A stretch of DNA of 33,243 nucleotides from Paracoccus sp. PAMC 22219 (lineage in GTDB: Bacteria > Pseudomonadota > Alphaproteobacteria > Rhodobacterales > Rhodobacteraceae): positions 1 through 33,243 of the forward strand of contig NZ_BBPH01000080.1 of NCBI RefSeq assembly GCF_000787695.1. Direction: 5' to 3'. This document shows positions 8,317 through 17,054 of this stretch, piece after piece (the stretch's first letter is position 1; every line of letters starts with the position of its first letter). A model generated the notes under the pieces. That model worked only from the letters and a program-made list of their open reading frames with translations. It was not told where the DNA came from and ran no database searches. A program made the translations under genes and the position numbers.

Positions 8317-9849
8317 TCACTCCTCCTCGGCATCCAGCGCCAAGGGTGCGACCGGCGCGACCAGATCGTCGGTGTTCAATGGCCCGGCGGGACGCGCCAG
8401 CCGCGCCTTGGTCACCCAGTACAGCCGCTCCTGCGCCCGGGTGATGGCCACATAGGTCAGACGTTTCCACAGCTGCACCCCGGCCTCGGACCGGTTCGAC
8501 CATGCGGCAGCAGCGATGTCGGGGCCGAACACCTGCACCTCGGGCCATTGGCTGCCCTGCGCCTTGTGGATCGTGACCGCCGCCCCGTGCAGGAACGCAG
8601 CCCCCATGCGCGCGGCAAAGGGGATGAACGGCTCCTCGGCGTCGGGCATCTCGATCTTGACGATGCTGGCGGCGGACAGGCGCGGGTCCTCGGCCCCGAT
8701 CACGTGCAGGCGCGAAAATCCCGGCTTGCGACCCGGCCCCAGATAGACGACCTGCGCCCCCTTGATCAGGCCGCGCGCCTCCAGGTCGATGCGCTTCTTG
8801 CGATGCTTCAGCGGCAGCTCCAGCCCGTCGCAGACCAGCGGCTCTCCGGGCAACAGCGCGTCGCCCGGCGCCCCGAACGCGGTGCGGAACGCGTGAATCA
8901 ACCGGATGCGCGTCGCATTGCGCCAGACCAGCACGGGACTGCGCGCCATCAGGTCGCTTTCCACGCGTTCGGCCCAGACCACGCGGTCATCCTTGCGCGC
9001 CGCGTCGCGGATCATCTGTTCGAAATCATCGAACCCCAGCTGATCGTCGGCCAGCGCATGCGCCAGATCCAGGATCGGACTGTCATCGGCCTGCCGGTGC
9101 ACCCGGCTCAGCATCAGGCGCTGCGCGGGGGCCAGCTTGTCGAACACCATCTCTCCGGACTGGCCGACGGGGGCCAGCTGGGCCGGATCGCCGAACAGGA
9201 CCAGCACCGGAAAGATCTCGCGCAGATCCTCAAACTGCTTTTCGTCCAGCATCGACGCCTCGTCGATCAGCCCCACGTCCAGCCCGTCCTCGCGCCGGGT
9301 CCAGCCGCGGATGAAATCCGACCCCCGCAGCCCGGCCGTGGCCAGGGCCCCGGGGATCGACGCATGCTGGTCATAGAACGCCTTGGCCCTGTCCAGCGCC
9401 GTGTCCGACAGCTCGGGGATGACCGGACGCTCGGCGGCGCCGGTCAACCATTCGGCGATCTTTTCGTATTGCGGGTCATAGACGGGGGTGTAGAGGATCC
9501 GGTGGATCGTCGTCGCGGGAACGCCCCGCATGCGCAGGACGAACGCCGCCTTGTTCGTCGGTGCCAGGATCGCCACGCTGCGCCGGTCCTTGCGGCGGCG
9601 CCCTTCGTAATCGGGGCTGATCAGCTCGACCCCCGCCTCCAGCAGGGCCTTGGTGATCTGCGACAGCATCAGCGTCTTGCCCGATCCGGCCTTGCCGATC
9701 ACCGCCATCACCCGACCTTTTCCCGACTGGGGCGGATGCAGTTCCTCTGCGATGATGTCGATGCCCGCCGCACCAAAGGTTTCGGCCAGCGCGTCCCAGG
9801 CATCGGCCTGGTCGGGCGAAAGGGTCGGGGCGGGGACGGGGCTGTTCAT
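8317..9849 (-). CDS. RecD-like SF1B DNA helicase / AAA ATPase
   Basis: A 510-residue superfamily 1 helicase resembling the ATPase part of RecD and viral-type helicases. Motif I (Walker A) GKAGSGKT is at residues 52-59, motif Ia at ILAPTNKAA, Walker B at VGLIDEASML, motif III at FGDPAQLAPVGQ, motif IV-like at SRVHRQA, and motifs V/VI at TIHKAQGSQWPEV and YVAITRAQERLYWV near the C-terminus. It therefore has all ATPase and DNA-translocation motifs but lacks the long N-terminal extension of RecD2. Likely role: DNA unwinding in repair or recombination. It is a stand-alone gene with no recB/recC nearby. Convergent with the ecsC-like gene, divergent from the small paralogues after it. Confidence 0.85.
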   Translation of the reverse strand: MNSPVPAPTLSPDQADAWDALAETFGAAGIDIIAEELHPPQSGKGRVMAVIGKAGSGKTLMLSQITKALLEAGVELISPDYEGRRRKDRRSVAILAPTNKAAFVLRMRGVPATTIHRILYTPVYDPQYEKIAEWLTGAAERPVIPELSDTALDRAKAFYDQHASIPGALATAGLRGSDFIRGWTRREDGLDVGLIDEASMLDEKQFEDLREIFPVLVLFGDPAQLAPVGQSGEMVFDKLAPAQRLMLSRVHRQADDSPILDLAHALADDQLGFDDFEQMIRDAARKDDRVVWAERVESDLMARSPVLVWRNATRIRLIHAFRTAFGAPGDALLPGEPLVCDGLELPLKHRKKRIDLEARGLIKGAQVVYLGPGRKPGFSRLHVIGAEDPRLSAASIVKIEMPDAEEPFIPFAARMGAAFLHGAAVTIHKAQGSQWPEVQVFGPDIAAAAWSNRSEAGVQLWKRLTYVAITRAQERLYWVTKARLARPAGPLNTDDLVAPVAPLALDAEEE

Positions 9850-9948
9850 GCCAGACCCTTAGCCTGCCTTCGCGGCCAAGGCAAAGTGCCGCGCAACTTT
9901 TCCGCCCCCCGCAGCGTGCCTGCGGGGCAGCCCATCAGGAGAGACGCG

Positions 9949-10155
9949 ATGATCGAACTGTTCTTCGTCACCTGCCTGCTCAGCGACCCGCAGCGGTGCA
10001 GCGATCACAGCCTGCTGTTCGAGGAACAGAACGGCCTGTTCACCTGCATGCTGCAAAGCCAGGCCGAACTTGCCAAATGGACGGCGACGCATCCGACCGA
10101 ACAGGTCCGCGAATGGGAATGCCGCTATGCCGGAGAGGCAGAGCGCAAGGCCTGA
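9949..10155 (+). CDS. Small cysteine-containing conserved protein, copy 1
   Basis: A 68-residue protein starting MIELFFVTCL, with CAGGAGAG about five bases before the start. I cannot assign a function. Cysteines at 9, 17, 33 and 58, plus tryptophans 44 and 56, are all kept in the neighbouring copy. The first eleven residues are hydrophobic but too short and uncharged for a standard signal peptide, so export is uncertain; four paired cysteines could mean disulfides in the periplasm or metal binding in the cytoplasm. I recall similar short proteins from other Rhodobacterales, but this could not be checked. Divergent from the helicase gene 99 bases away. Confidence 0.75.
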   Translation: MIELFFVTCLLSDPQRCSDHSLLFEEQNGLFTCMLQSQAELAKWTATHPTEQVREWECRYAGEAERKA

Positions 10156-10165
10156 GCATCGGCGC

Positions 10166-10180
10166 CTGCCCGACGGGCAG
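10166..10180 (+). other. Small hairpin between the tandem small genes
   Basis: CTGCCC pairs with GGGCAG around the loop GAC, 11 bases after the stop of the first small gene. There is no following T-run. It may be a weak transcription stop or an mRNA 3' stabiliser; the remaining ~100 bases before the second small gene show nothing recognisable. Confidence 0.35.
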
Positions 10181-10280
10181 ATCCGGCCTGAGCCCACGGC
10201 GCCGGCACCCGACGCATGACCGAATCGGGCAACGTATGGGACCATCGCGGACGGGGAGGGCAACCGAAAGGGATTGTCCG

Positions 10281-10487
10281 ATGATCGAGTTGCTGTTCGT
10301 CGCCTGCCTGTCGACCCAGCCCGCAACCTGTCAGGATCGCAGCATGCTGTTCTCCGACGAGATCGGCCTGATGGCCTGCACCATGGGGGCGCAGGCGCAT
10401 CTGGCGCAATGGGCCGCGCGCCATCCGCACGAACGCGTCGCGCGGTGGAAATGTCAGGCGGTCGACCGATCCGGGCGCGCCGCCTGA
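10281..10487 (+). CDS. Small cysteine-containing conserved protein, copy 2
   Basis: Exactly the same length (68 residues) as the gene 125 bases upstream and alignable without a gap: by hand count 31 of 68 positions are identical, including all four cysteines (9, 17, 33, 58), P14, D19, GL at 29-30, W44, HP at 48-49 and W56. The tails after residue 58 differ. The gene has only a weak ribosome site (AAAGGG, about ten bases before ATG). It is an old tandem duplication, since synonymous and non-synonymous sites have both diverged while the cysteine frame is retained. Convergent with ccr, with 10 bases between the stops. Function unknown. Confidence 0.75.
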   Translation: MIELLFVACLSTQPATCQDRSMLFSDEIGLMACTMGAQAHLAQWAARHPHERVARWKCQAVDRSGRAA

Positions 10488-10497
10488 CCCGGGTCGG

Positions 10498-11787
10498 CTA
10501 GCGGCGGCCGGCGTCCAGCGCGTCCTCGAAGGTCCGCAGGCCGGTGCGCGGCGATTGGACCAGCACGGCCATGTTGCCCGGCTTGTGCTCGTTGCGGAAC
10601 ATCTTCATGTGCGCGGCCGGAATGTCGGCCCAGGGAAACACTTCGGACATGCAGGGGTCCAGACGGCGCTCCAGCATCAGCTTGTTCGCCGCGCTGGCCT
10701 GTTTCAGATGCGCGAAATGCGATCCCTGCACGCGCTTCTGGTGCATCCACAGATAGCGCACGTCAAAGGTGCAGTTGAACCCCGTGGTACCCGCGCAGAT
10801 GACGATCATGCCGCCCTTCTTGCAGACCAGCGTGGACACCGGGAAGGTCGCCTCTCCGGGGTGCTCGAACACGATGTCGACGTTGTTGCCCTTGCCGGTG
10901 ATGTCCCAGATGGCCTTGCCGAACTTGCGCGCCTCGGTGAACCATTCCTTGTATTCGGGGGTGTTCACCTTGGGCAATTGCCCCCAGCAGCGGAATTCCT
11001 TGCGGTTGATGACGCCCTTGGCGCCCAGGCCCATGACGAAGTCGCGCTTGTCCTCCTCGCTGATGACGCCGATTGCGTTGCCGCCCGCCGCGTTGATCAG
11101 CTGGATCGCATAGGACCCCAGGCCCCCCGACGCGCCCCAGACCAGCACGTTCATGCCAGGCTTCAGCTCGTGCGGCTCGTGCCCGAACAGCATGCGGTAC
11201 GCGGTTGCCAGCGTCAGGGTATAACAGGCCGACTCCTCCCATGTCAGGTGACGGGGGCGCGGCATCAGCTGCTGGGACTGCACGCGGGTGAATTGCGCGA
11301 AACTGCCGTCCGGCGTCTCGTAGCCCCAGATCCGCTGCGTGGTCGAGAACATCGGGTCGCCGCCGTTGCATTCCTCGTCGTCGCCGTCGTCCTGGTTGCA
11401 ATGGATGACGACCTCGTCGCCGACCTTCCACCGCTTGACCTTGTCGCCCACCGCCCAGACGATGCCCGACGCGTCGGAGCCCGCGATATGATAGCGTTCA
11501 CCATGCCCGTCGAAGGGGCTGATCGGCTGGCCCAGACCGGCCCAGATCCCGTTATAGTTCACGCCCGCCGCCATCACCAGGACCAGCACCTCGTTGCTGT
11601 CGATGGCGGGGGTGTCCACGACCTCCAGCTGCATGGCGGTGTCCGGCTCTCCGTGGCGTTCGCGGCGGATCGCCCAGGCATGCATGCGCGCGGGCACATG
11701 GCCCAGGGGCGGCATCTCGCCCACGGCGTAAAGGTCTTTGACCGGGGCGTCGTAAGGCGCGATCGGGGTGGGGGCGTCGAGGGCCAT
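10498..11787 (-). CDS. ccr: Crotonyl-CoA carboxylase/reductase
   Basis: Key enzyme of the ethylmalonyl-CoA pathway: it carboxylates and reduces crotonyl-CoA to (2S)-ethylmalonyl-CoA with NADPH and CO2, allowing acetyl-CoA assimilation without isocitrate lyase. The 429-residue protein is a zinc-free member of the medium-chain reductase family, with N-terminal MALDAPTPIAPYDAPVKDLYAVGEMPPLG typical of Ccr, the nucleotide-binding WGASGGLGSYAIQL near residues 217-230, and the Ccr-specific RIWGYETPDGSFAQF and FEHPGEATFPVS. I chose the ATG at 11787 because AGGAGA lies eight bases upstream and the family begins there; an upstream extension is open but not conserved. Divergent from ecm, the next dedicated enzyme of the pathway. 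Confidence 0.96.
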   Translation of the reverse strand: MALDAPTPIAPYDAPVKDLYAVGEMPPLGHVPARMHAWAIRRERHGEPDTAMQLEVVDTPAIDSNEVLVLVMAAGVNYNGIWAGLGQPISPFDGHGERYHIAGSDASGIVWAVGDKVKRWKVGDEVVIHCNQDDGDDEECNGGDPMFSTTQRIWGYETPDGSFAQFTRVQSQQLMPRPRHLTWEESACYTLTLATAYRMLFGHEPHELKPGMNVLVWGASGGLGSYAIQLINAAGGNAIGVISEEDKRDFVMGLGAKGVINRKEFRCWGQLPKVNTPEYKEWFTEARKFGKAIWDITGKGNNVDIVFEHPGEATFPVSTLVCKKGGMIVICAGTTGFNCTFDVRYLWMHQKRVQGSHFAHLKQASAANKLMLERRLDPCMSEVFPWADIPAAHMKMFRNEHKPGNMAVLVQSPRTGLRTFEDALDAGRR

Positions 11788-11832
11788 CGTCTTCTCCTGT
11801 CCTGTGCCGCAGTGCAGAATCACCGCGCCGAT

Positions 11833-11895
11833 TTGCCCTGTCCTACGACAGGTAAAGCAACAATGCAACTATCAGGGACATTAGCGCGCAACAAT
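11833..11895. promoter_or_regulatory. Candidate operators in the ccr-ecm intergenic region
   Basis: The 207 bases between the divergent starts contain an imperfect palindrome, TTGC-CCTGTC-ctac-GACAGG-taaa-GCAA, at 11833-11860, and the octamer GCAACAAT twice in direct orientation (11857-11864 and 11888-11895), 31 bases apart, or about three helical turns. Same-face repeats between two pathway genes suggest one shared regulator. RamB- and ScfR-type regulators control this pathway in related bacteria, but I cannot match their sites with confidence. Inference only. Confidence 0.4.
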
Positions 11896-11933
11896 ATGTC
11901 CGGAACGTCAGGAACGTGCCGCGCTGCGGCGAA

Positions 11934-11962
11934 TTGACGACGCAGCTTTGTGTCTGTATTGA
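11934..11962 (+). promoter_or_regulatory. Predicted sigma-70-type promoter of ecm
   Basis: TTGACG and TATTGA are separated by 17 bases, close to the housekeeping consensus. Initiation would fall near 11969, giving a short leader of about 25 bases that carries the ribosome site GAGGG before the ATG at 11995. Confidence 0.5.
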
Positions 11963-11994
11963 TATGCCAAGTGACATTTTCTTGCGAGGGCATG

Positions 11995-13952
11995 ATGGCC
12001 GACAAGGACAAACCCTGGCTGTTCCGCACCTATGCGGGCCATTCCACGGCGGCGAAATCGAACGCGCTGTACCGGACCAACCTGTCGCGCGGGCAGACCG
12101 GCCTGTCGGTGGCCTTCGACCTGCCGACCCAGACCGGCTATGACAGCGACCACATCCTGGCCCGCGGAGAGGTCGGCAAGGTCGGCGTTCCCGTCTGCCA
12201 TCTGGGCGACATGCGCGCGCTGTTCGACCAGATCCCGCTGGAACAGATGAACACCTCGATGACGATCAACGCCACGGCGCCGTGGCTGTTGTCCCTGTAC
12301 ATCGCCGTGGCCGAGGAGCAGGGCGCCGACGTGTCGCGCCTGCAGGGCACCGTCCAGAACGACCTGATCAAGGAATACCTGTCGCGCGGCACCTATATCT
12401 GCCCACCTGCGCCGTCGCTGGCGATGATCACCGACATCGCCGCCTATACGCGCGAACACCTGCCGAAATGGAACCCGATGAACGTCTGCAGCTATCACCT
12501 GCAGGAGGCGGGGGCGACGCCGGAACAGGAGCTGGCCTATGCGCTGGCCACGGCCGTGGCGGTGCTGGACGATTTGCGGGACAAGGTGCCCGCGGACAGC
12601 TTCCCCGAGATGGTCGGGCGGATCAGCTTTTTCGTGAACGCGGGCATCCGGTTCGTGACCGAGCTGTGCAAGATGCGCGCCTTTACCGAGTTGTGGGACG
12701 AGATCACCCGCGACCGCTATGGCATCACGGATGAAAAGTACCGCCGGTTCCGTTACGGTGTGCAGGTCAACAGCCTGGGCCTGACCGAGCAGCAGCCAGA
12801 GAACAACGTCTATCGCATCCTGCTGGAGATGCTGGCCGTCACGCTGTCGAAAACGCCCGCGCCCGCGCGGTGCAGCTGCCCGCCTGGAACGAGGCGCTTG
12901 GCCTGCCGCGCCCTTGGGACCAGCAATGGTCGCTGCGGATGCAGCAGATCCTGGCCTATGAGACCGACCTGCTGGAATATGGCGACCTGTTCGACGGCAA
13001 CCCCGTGGTCGCCGCCAAGGTCGAGGACCTGAAGCAGGGCGCGCGGGACGAGCTGGCTTTGCTGGACCAAATGGGCGGCGCGATCGCCGCCATCGACTAT
13101 ATGAAATCGCGGCTGGTCGAATCGAACGCCGCGCGGTTGGGGCGGATCGAGACGAACGAGACGGTCGTGGTCGGCGTGAACCGCTGGCAGCAGGCCGAGC
13201 CGTCGCCGCTGACGGCGGGCGATGGCGGCATCATGACCGTCGATCCGGCGGTCGAGCAGGACCAGATCGGGCGGCTGGAGGCTTGGCGCGCAGAACGCGA
13301 CGCGGATGCGGTGGCGGCGGCGCTGGACGCGCTGCGGCAGGCGGCGCGGACGGGGGGCAATGTCATGCCGGCCTCGATCCAGGCGGCGCGGGCGGGGGTC
13401 ACGACGGGCGAATGGGCGGGCGTGATGCGCGCGATCCATGGCGAATATCGCGGCCCGACGGGCGTCTCGCAGGCGCAGTCGAACCGCACCGAGGGGCTGG
13501 AGGAGATCCGCGAGGCCGTCGATGCGGTCAGCGCCCGCCTTGGGCGTCGGCTGAAGTTCCTGGTCGGCAAGCCGGGTCTGGACGGTCATTCGAACGGCGC
13601 CGAACAGATCGCCTTTCGCGCCCGCGACTGCGGCATGGACATCACCTATGAGGGCATCCGCCTGACGCCCGAGGAGATCGTCGCCCGCGCGCAGGAACAG
13701 AACGTCCATGTCGTGGGCCTGTCGATCCTGTCGGGCAGCCACCTGCCGCTGATCGAGGATCTGATGGGCCGCATGCTGGCGGCCGGGATGGGCCATGTGC
13801 CGGTGATCGTCGGCGGCATCATCCCCGACGACGATGCCGCGCGCCTGTCGGCGATGGGCGTGGCGCGGGTCTATACCCCCAAGGATTTTCAGCTGAACAC
13901 GATCATGATGGACATCGTCGGGCTGGTCGCGCCGGGGGCCGCTGCCGCGTAA
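11995..13952 (+). CDS. ecm: (2R)-ethylmalonyl-CoA mutase, frameshifted
   Basis: Adenosylcobalamin-dependent mutase converting ethylmalonyl-CoA to methylsuccinyl-CoA. The N-terminal part (PWLFRTYAGHSTAAKSNALYRTNLSRGQTGLSVAFDLPTQTGYDSD) is the catalytic barrel in its Ecm/MeaA version. The C-terminal B12 domain has the lower-ligand motif DGHSNG in KPGLDGHSNGAEQIA, then LSILSGSH and VIVGGIIP. Reading breaks at about 12850: LAVTLSK is followed in the next frame by NARARAVQLPAWNEALGLPRPWDQQW. One A is missing from an A-run (TCGAAAACG, expected TCGAAAAACG). Restored length is 652 residues, normal for the family. Divergent from ccr, as in related genomes. The ATG at 11995 has the better spacing to GAGGG; 11992 is a possible start two-codon variant. 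Confidence 0.92.
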
Positions 13953-14038
13953 CCGGGCAGGGTGGACTTATCGATCCGGATGGGTGAACCGGACGGGCGG
14001 CAGGCCGTTGAGAGGCTTGCATGACAAAGGCCTGATCC

Positions 14039-14962
14039 ATGACGTCACCCTCCCGGCGCAACAGCGCCATCGACCCGCTGCGCATCGTTCTGGCGCTGAC
14101 GGTCATCGCCCTGCACAGCGGCTTTCCCGATGCCGCCCCGGCGCTGGTCAAGCAGGTGCTGTTCAACGGGCTGTACCGTCTGGCGGTGCCGGTCTTTGCG
14201 CTGATCTCGGGGTATTTCTTCCTGTCGGCCATGCGTGGCGGGCGCAGCGGGCCCTATCTGCGGCGGATCCTGGCGCTGTACCTGCTGTGGATGGCGATCT
14301 ATCTACCGATCTATGGGCCGGACCTGACTGGCGCCGGGCATGCGCTGCAGACGCTGGTCTTTGGCTATTTCCACCTGTGGTTCCTGCCGGGGCTGCTGGT
14401 GTCGGCGGTGCTGGTCATGGCGCTGCGTCAGCCGCGGCGGATTGCGGTGGCGGCGGCGCTGCTGGCGGGCACGGGGCTGGTGCTGCAACTGCTGGTCCTG
14501 ACGGGGCAGGCCGACATCCAGCTGGACCATTACCGCAACGGGGTCTTCACGATCTTTCCGTTCTTTGCGCTTGGCGTGCTGCTTGCGCATGGCTGGGGCG
14601 CGGGCCTGCAGGGGCGGGCTCTGCCGCTGGCCGGGCTGGCACTGCTGGCGGTCATGGGGGAAAGCCTGATCTGGCGGGTGATCGCGGGCGGGGGCTGGGG
14701 CGTCGACATGATGCTGTCGCTGCTGGTCGCGGCGCCGCTGCTGTTTCTGGCAGCACAGCGCGTGCAGGGGCCATGGGACGGCAAGCGCGCGGCCAGCACC
14801 GCGGCCTTCGTCTATTTCGTGCATGTGATGATCATGATCTGCGCCAGCCGGTTCGGGCTGGAGGGCGATGCCAAGGCGCTGACCGTCATGGCGGTCTGCC
14901 TTGCCCTGGCCACCTGGCTGGGGATGGGAGAGCGTCGTCGGGTGCTGGCGTTCTTTACCTGA
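14039..14962 (+). CDS. Acyltransferase family 3 membrane protein
   Basis: A 307-residue polytopic protein of the acyltransferase-3 (OafA/NodX-like) family, which transfer acyl groups to surface sugars at the inner membrane. Support: the N-terminal motif [18 protein letters not shown], with the family's R near the first helix and the active-site-type histidine in helix 1, [13 protein letters not shown] in the second helix, then about eight further hydrophobic helices. The HLWFLPGLL segment at about 115-123 is also typical. It lacks a C-terminal periplasmic SGNH domain. It stands alone between ecm and the convergent rpmE; the acceptor sugar cannot be inferred. The ribosome site is modest (AAAGG, nine bases upstream). 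Confidence 0.82.
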   Translation: MTSPSRRNSAIDPLRIVLALTVIALHSGFPDAAPALVKQVLFNGLYRLAVPVFALISGYFFLSAMRGGRSGPYLRRILALYLLWMAIYLPIYGPDLTGAGHALQTLVFGYFHLWFLPGLLVSAVLVMALRQPRRIAVAAALLAGTGLVLQLLVLTGQADIQLDHYRNGVFTIFPFFALGVLLAHGWGAGLQGRALPLAGLALLAVMGESLIWRVIAGGGWGVDMMLSLLVAAPLLFLAAQRVQGPWDGKRAASTAAFVYFVHVMIMICASRFGLEGDAKALTVMAVCLALATWLGMGERRRVLAFFT

Positions 14963-14976
14963 CCCCGGAATGCGAA

Positions 14977-14998
14977 ACGCCGCCCCGGGGGGCGGCGT
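14977..14998 (-). terminator. Terminator after rpmE, probably used in both directions
   Basis: ACGCCGCCC pairs with GGGCGGCGT around a CGGG loop. On the minus strand the hairpin is followed by TTTCGC, on the plus strand by TCT. It lies 24 bases after the rpmE stop and 14 bases after the convergent acyltransferase stop. Confidence 0.65.
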
Positions 14999-15022
14999 CT
15001 GCAGCATCGACTGTGGCGTGGA

Positions 15023-15244
15023 TCAGAAGCCCAGGCCCGCGTATTTCGACTTGAACTTGGTCACGCGGCCGCCGGCATCCATCAGGCGCGACGAACCACC
15101 GGTCCAGGCCGGGTGCGAGGTCGGGTCGATGTCCAGCGACATGCTGTCGCCCTCGGCGCCCCAGGTCGAACGGGTCTGGTAGGTGGTCCCGTCCGTCATC
15201 TTGACCGAGATCGTGTGATAATCGGGGTGAATCTCTTTTTTCAT
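15023..15244 (-). CDS. rpmE: 50S ribosomal protein L31
   Basis: A 73-residue L31 protein of the 50S subunit: [20 protein letters not shown] and the C-terminal [17 protein letters not shown] are characteristic. It lacks the CxxC zinc pair of the zinc-binding L31 type, as usual in alphaproteobacteria. AGAGG precedes the start, and it begins 14 bases after rplS, so it is probably the last gene of the ffh-rplS operon before the terminator. Confidence 0.96.
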   Translation of the reverse strand: MKKEIHPDYHTISVKMTDGTTYQTRSTWGAEGDSMSLDIDPTSHPAWTGGSSRLMDAGGRVTKFKSKYAGLGF

Positions 15245-15258
15245 GGCGTGACCTCTGC

Positions 15259-15641
15259 TCAGGCTTTCGCGTCCGACAGCGGACGGTAGTTGGTCTTTTC
15301 GACGATACGGGCCGACTTGCCGCGACGATCGCGCAGATAGTACAGCTTGGCGCGACGGACCTTGCCGCGACGAACGACCTCGATCGTGGCGATGTTGGTC
15401 GAATACAGCGGGAACACGCGTTCCACGCCTTCGCCGAAGCTGATCTTGCGGACCGTGAAGCTGGCCGCGATGTTGCTGCCGCCCTTGCGCGAGATGCAGA
15501 CGCTTCGTAGTTCTGAACGCGGGTACGGGTACCCTCGGTCACTTTGTAGCCGACGCGAATGGTGTCGCCGGCCTTGAAGTCGGGAATGGTCTTGCCAAGC
15601 TCTGCGATTTGCTCGGCTTCGAGTTGTGCGATCAGGTTCAT
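15259..15641 (-). CDS. rplS: 50S ribosomal protein L19, frameshifted
   Basis: L19 sits at the 30S-50S interface. The N-terminal half, [17 protein letters not shown] through [10 protein letters not shown], and the C-terminal half, [34 protein letters not shown] onwards, are in different frames. One G is missing at about 15502-15504 (minus strand GAAGCGTC, expected GAAGGCGTC). The restored protein has 127 residues, a normal length. L19 is essential or near-essential in bacteria, so a real frameshift is implausible, and this is the best single argument that the broken genes in this window are assembly errors. Its start overlaps the trmD stop by four bases (ATGA). Confidence 0.93.
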
Positions 15642-16506
15642 CGCTTTGGTTCCTTGTCATGCTCGCGGTATATCCGCGATTGGTCTGATGCGCCCGAGCG
15701 CTGTCGGTCCTTAGCCGGGTCCACATGCGTCTCCGCATATGCCCGCCACAGATCGGGGCGGCGTTCTTGTGTCAGCCTCTCGGCCTCACCGGACCGCCAT
15801 GCGGCGATGGCTGCGTGATTGCCCGACAACAGAACGGGCGGTATCTCGCGGCCATCCCAGAGGGCGGGCTTGGTGAACTGCGGCGCTTCCAGAAGACCCC
15901 GGTTGCCGATGGAAAAGGACTCCTCGGCCAGGGAATCATGATTGCCCAGCACGCGCGGTATAAGCCGGACCGTCGCGTCGATCAAGACCTGTGCGGCGAT
16001 CTCTCCGCCGGTCAGGACATAATCGCCGATGCTGACCTCCTCGATGGCGTGCTTGTCCAGCACGCGCTGGTCGATTCCCTCGAACCGGCCACAGATCAGC
16101 GTGACGCCCGGACCCTGCGCCAGTGCACGGGCGCGGGCCTGGGTCAGGGGCTTGCCGCGCGGCGACATGTACAGGACGGGCAGATCCGGCCCGGCCTCGG
16201 TCAGGGCCGCGTCCAGCACGTCGCGCGGATCACCATGCCCGCGCCCCCGCCCGCGGGCGTGTCGTCCACGTTGCGGTGCCTGCCCATGCCGAAATCGCGC
16301 AAGCCGATGGTGCGGATGTTCCACAGCCCCTGCGCCAGCGCCTTGCCGGTCAGGGACAGGCCCAGGATGCCCGGAAACGCCTCGGGGAACAGGGTGATGA
16401 TGCGCGCGGTCCAGGCGCCCGCGACCTGCGGTTCGGCCATCAGTTCGCGCGGGCGCAGGCTGGGGCGGGCGGTCAGGCGGCCATGCGACTTAGGGGCGTC
16501 GCTCAT
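15638..16506 (-). CDS. trmD: tRNA (guanine-37 N1)-methyltransferase, frameshifted
   Basis: TrmD methylates G37 next to the anticodon using S-adenosylmethionine and prevents frameshifting; it is usually essential. The N-terminal part ([24 protein letters not shown], then [26 protein letters not shown]) and the C-terminal part ([20 protein letters not shown], and the SAM-knot motif [18 protein letters not shown]) are split between frames. One C is missing near 16222-16225 (minus strand CGCGCGACG, expected CGCGCCGACG). Restored length is 289 residues, with an N-terminal extension of about 25 and a long tail compared with E. coli TrmD. Both ends overlap neighbours by four bases (rimM and rplS), implying tight coupling. 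Confidence 0.93.
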
Positions 16507-17003
16507 TCGTCGTCGCCGGGCGGGTCCACGACGATGCGGCGGGCTGCCAGATCGACGGTGGGCACGATGGCGCGGGTAAAGGGCAACATCAGGACCTGCG
16601 TGCCGCCCACCACCTCGATGATGTCGCCGGCGCCGTGGTCGTACAGCGCGCGCACCCGGCCAAGCGACTTGCCGCCGGTATCGACGACGTCCAGCCCGAT
16701 CAGGTCGGCGTGATAGAATTCGTCGTCGGGCAGGGCGGGCAGGGCGCTGCGCGGGGCCCACAGGGTGACGCCGCGCAACGCGTCGGCATCCTCCTTGGTG
16801 GCGACGCCCTTGACGCGCGCGCCCAGGGCCCCCGTCACCTCGCGGGTCAGCGACACGTCGAACAGACGCGTGCCGTCCTCGGATGTCAGCGGGGAATAAT
16901 TCGCGATGTCGGCAGGGTCCGAGCAGAAGCTTTTCAGCCGCACCTCTCCGTGGACCCCGAAAGCCCCCGCGATGGCGCCGACGCAGATGCGGTCTTCGGT
17001 CAT
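16503..17003 (-). CDS. rimM: Ribosome maturation factor RimM
   Basis: RimM assists processing of 16S rRNA and assembly of the 30S head. The 166-residue protein begins [26 protein letters not shown], the conserved N-terminal beta-barrel, and the second half contains the PRC-barrel linked by [13 protein letters not shown], ending near the conserved [17 protein letters not shown] chose the ATG at 17003, with AAGGGTG upstream; a TTG five codons earlier is open but unsupported. Its stop overlaps the trmD start. It is separated from rpsP by a likely attenuator hairpin. Confidence 0.95.
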   Translation of the reverse strand: MTEDRICVGAIAGAFGVHGEVRLKSFCSDPADIANYSPLTSEDGTRLFDVSLTREVTGALGARVKGVATKEDADALRGVTLWAPRSALPALPDDEFYHADLIGLDVVDTGGKSLGRVRALYDHGAGDIIEVVGGTQVLMLPFTRAIVPTVDLAARRIVVDPPGDDE

Positions 17004-17025
17004 GTCACACCCTTGCAATAAAGGA

Positions 17026-17047
17026 CTGGCGGGGTTTCCCCCGCCAG
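17026..17047 (-). terminator. Attenuator-like hairpin between rpsP and rimM
   Basis: On the minus strand a perfect 9-bp stem CTGGCGGGG/CCCCGCCAG closes a GAAA tetraloop and is followed by TCCTTTATT. The stable GNRA loop and short T-tract suggest partial termination, which would let rpsP be made in excess over rimM-trmD. Confidence 0.6.
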
Positions 17048-17054
17048 CGTCAGA

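Noticed and set aside
8548..10155. 535-codon plus-strand frame
   Set aside because: Most is the shadow of the helicase gene; only its last 68 codons are a real small gene with its own ribosome site.
15259..16506. rplS and trmD as pseudogenes
   Set aside because: Both are normally essential and single-copy, all motifs are intact, and one added base restores each; sequence error is simpler.
16503..17018. RimM start five codons upstream at a TTG
   Set aside because: The ATG at 17003 has AAGGGTG before it and matches the family N-terminus.
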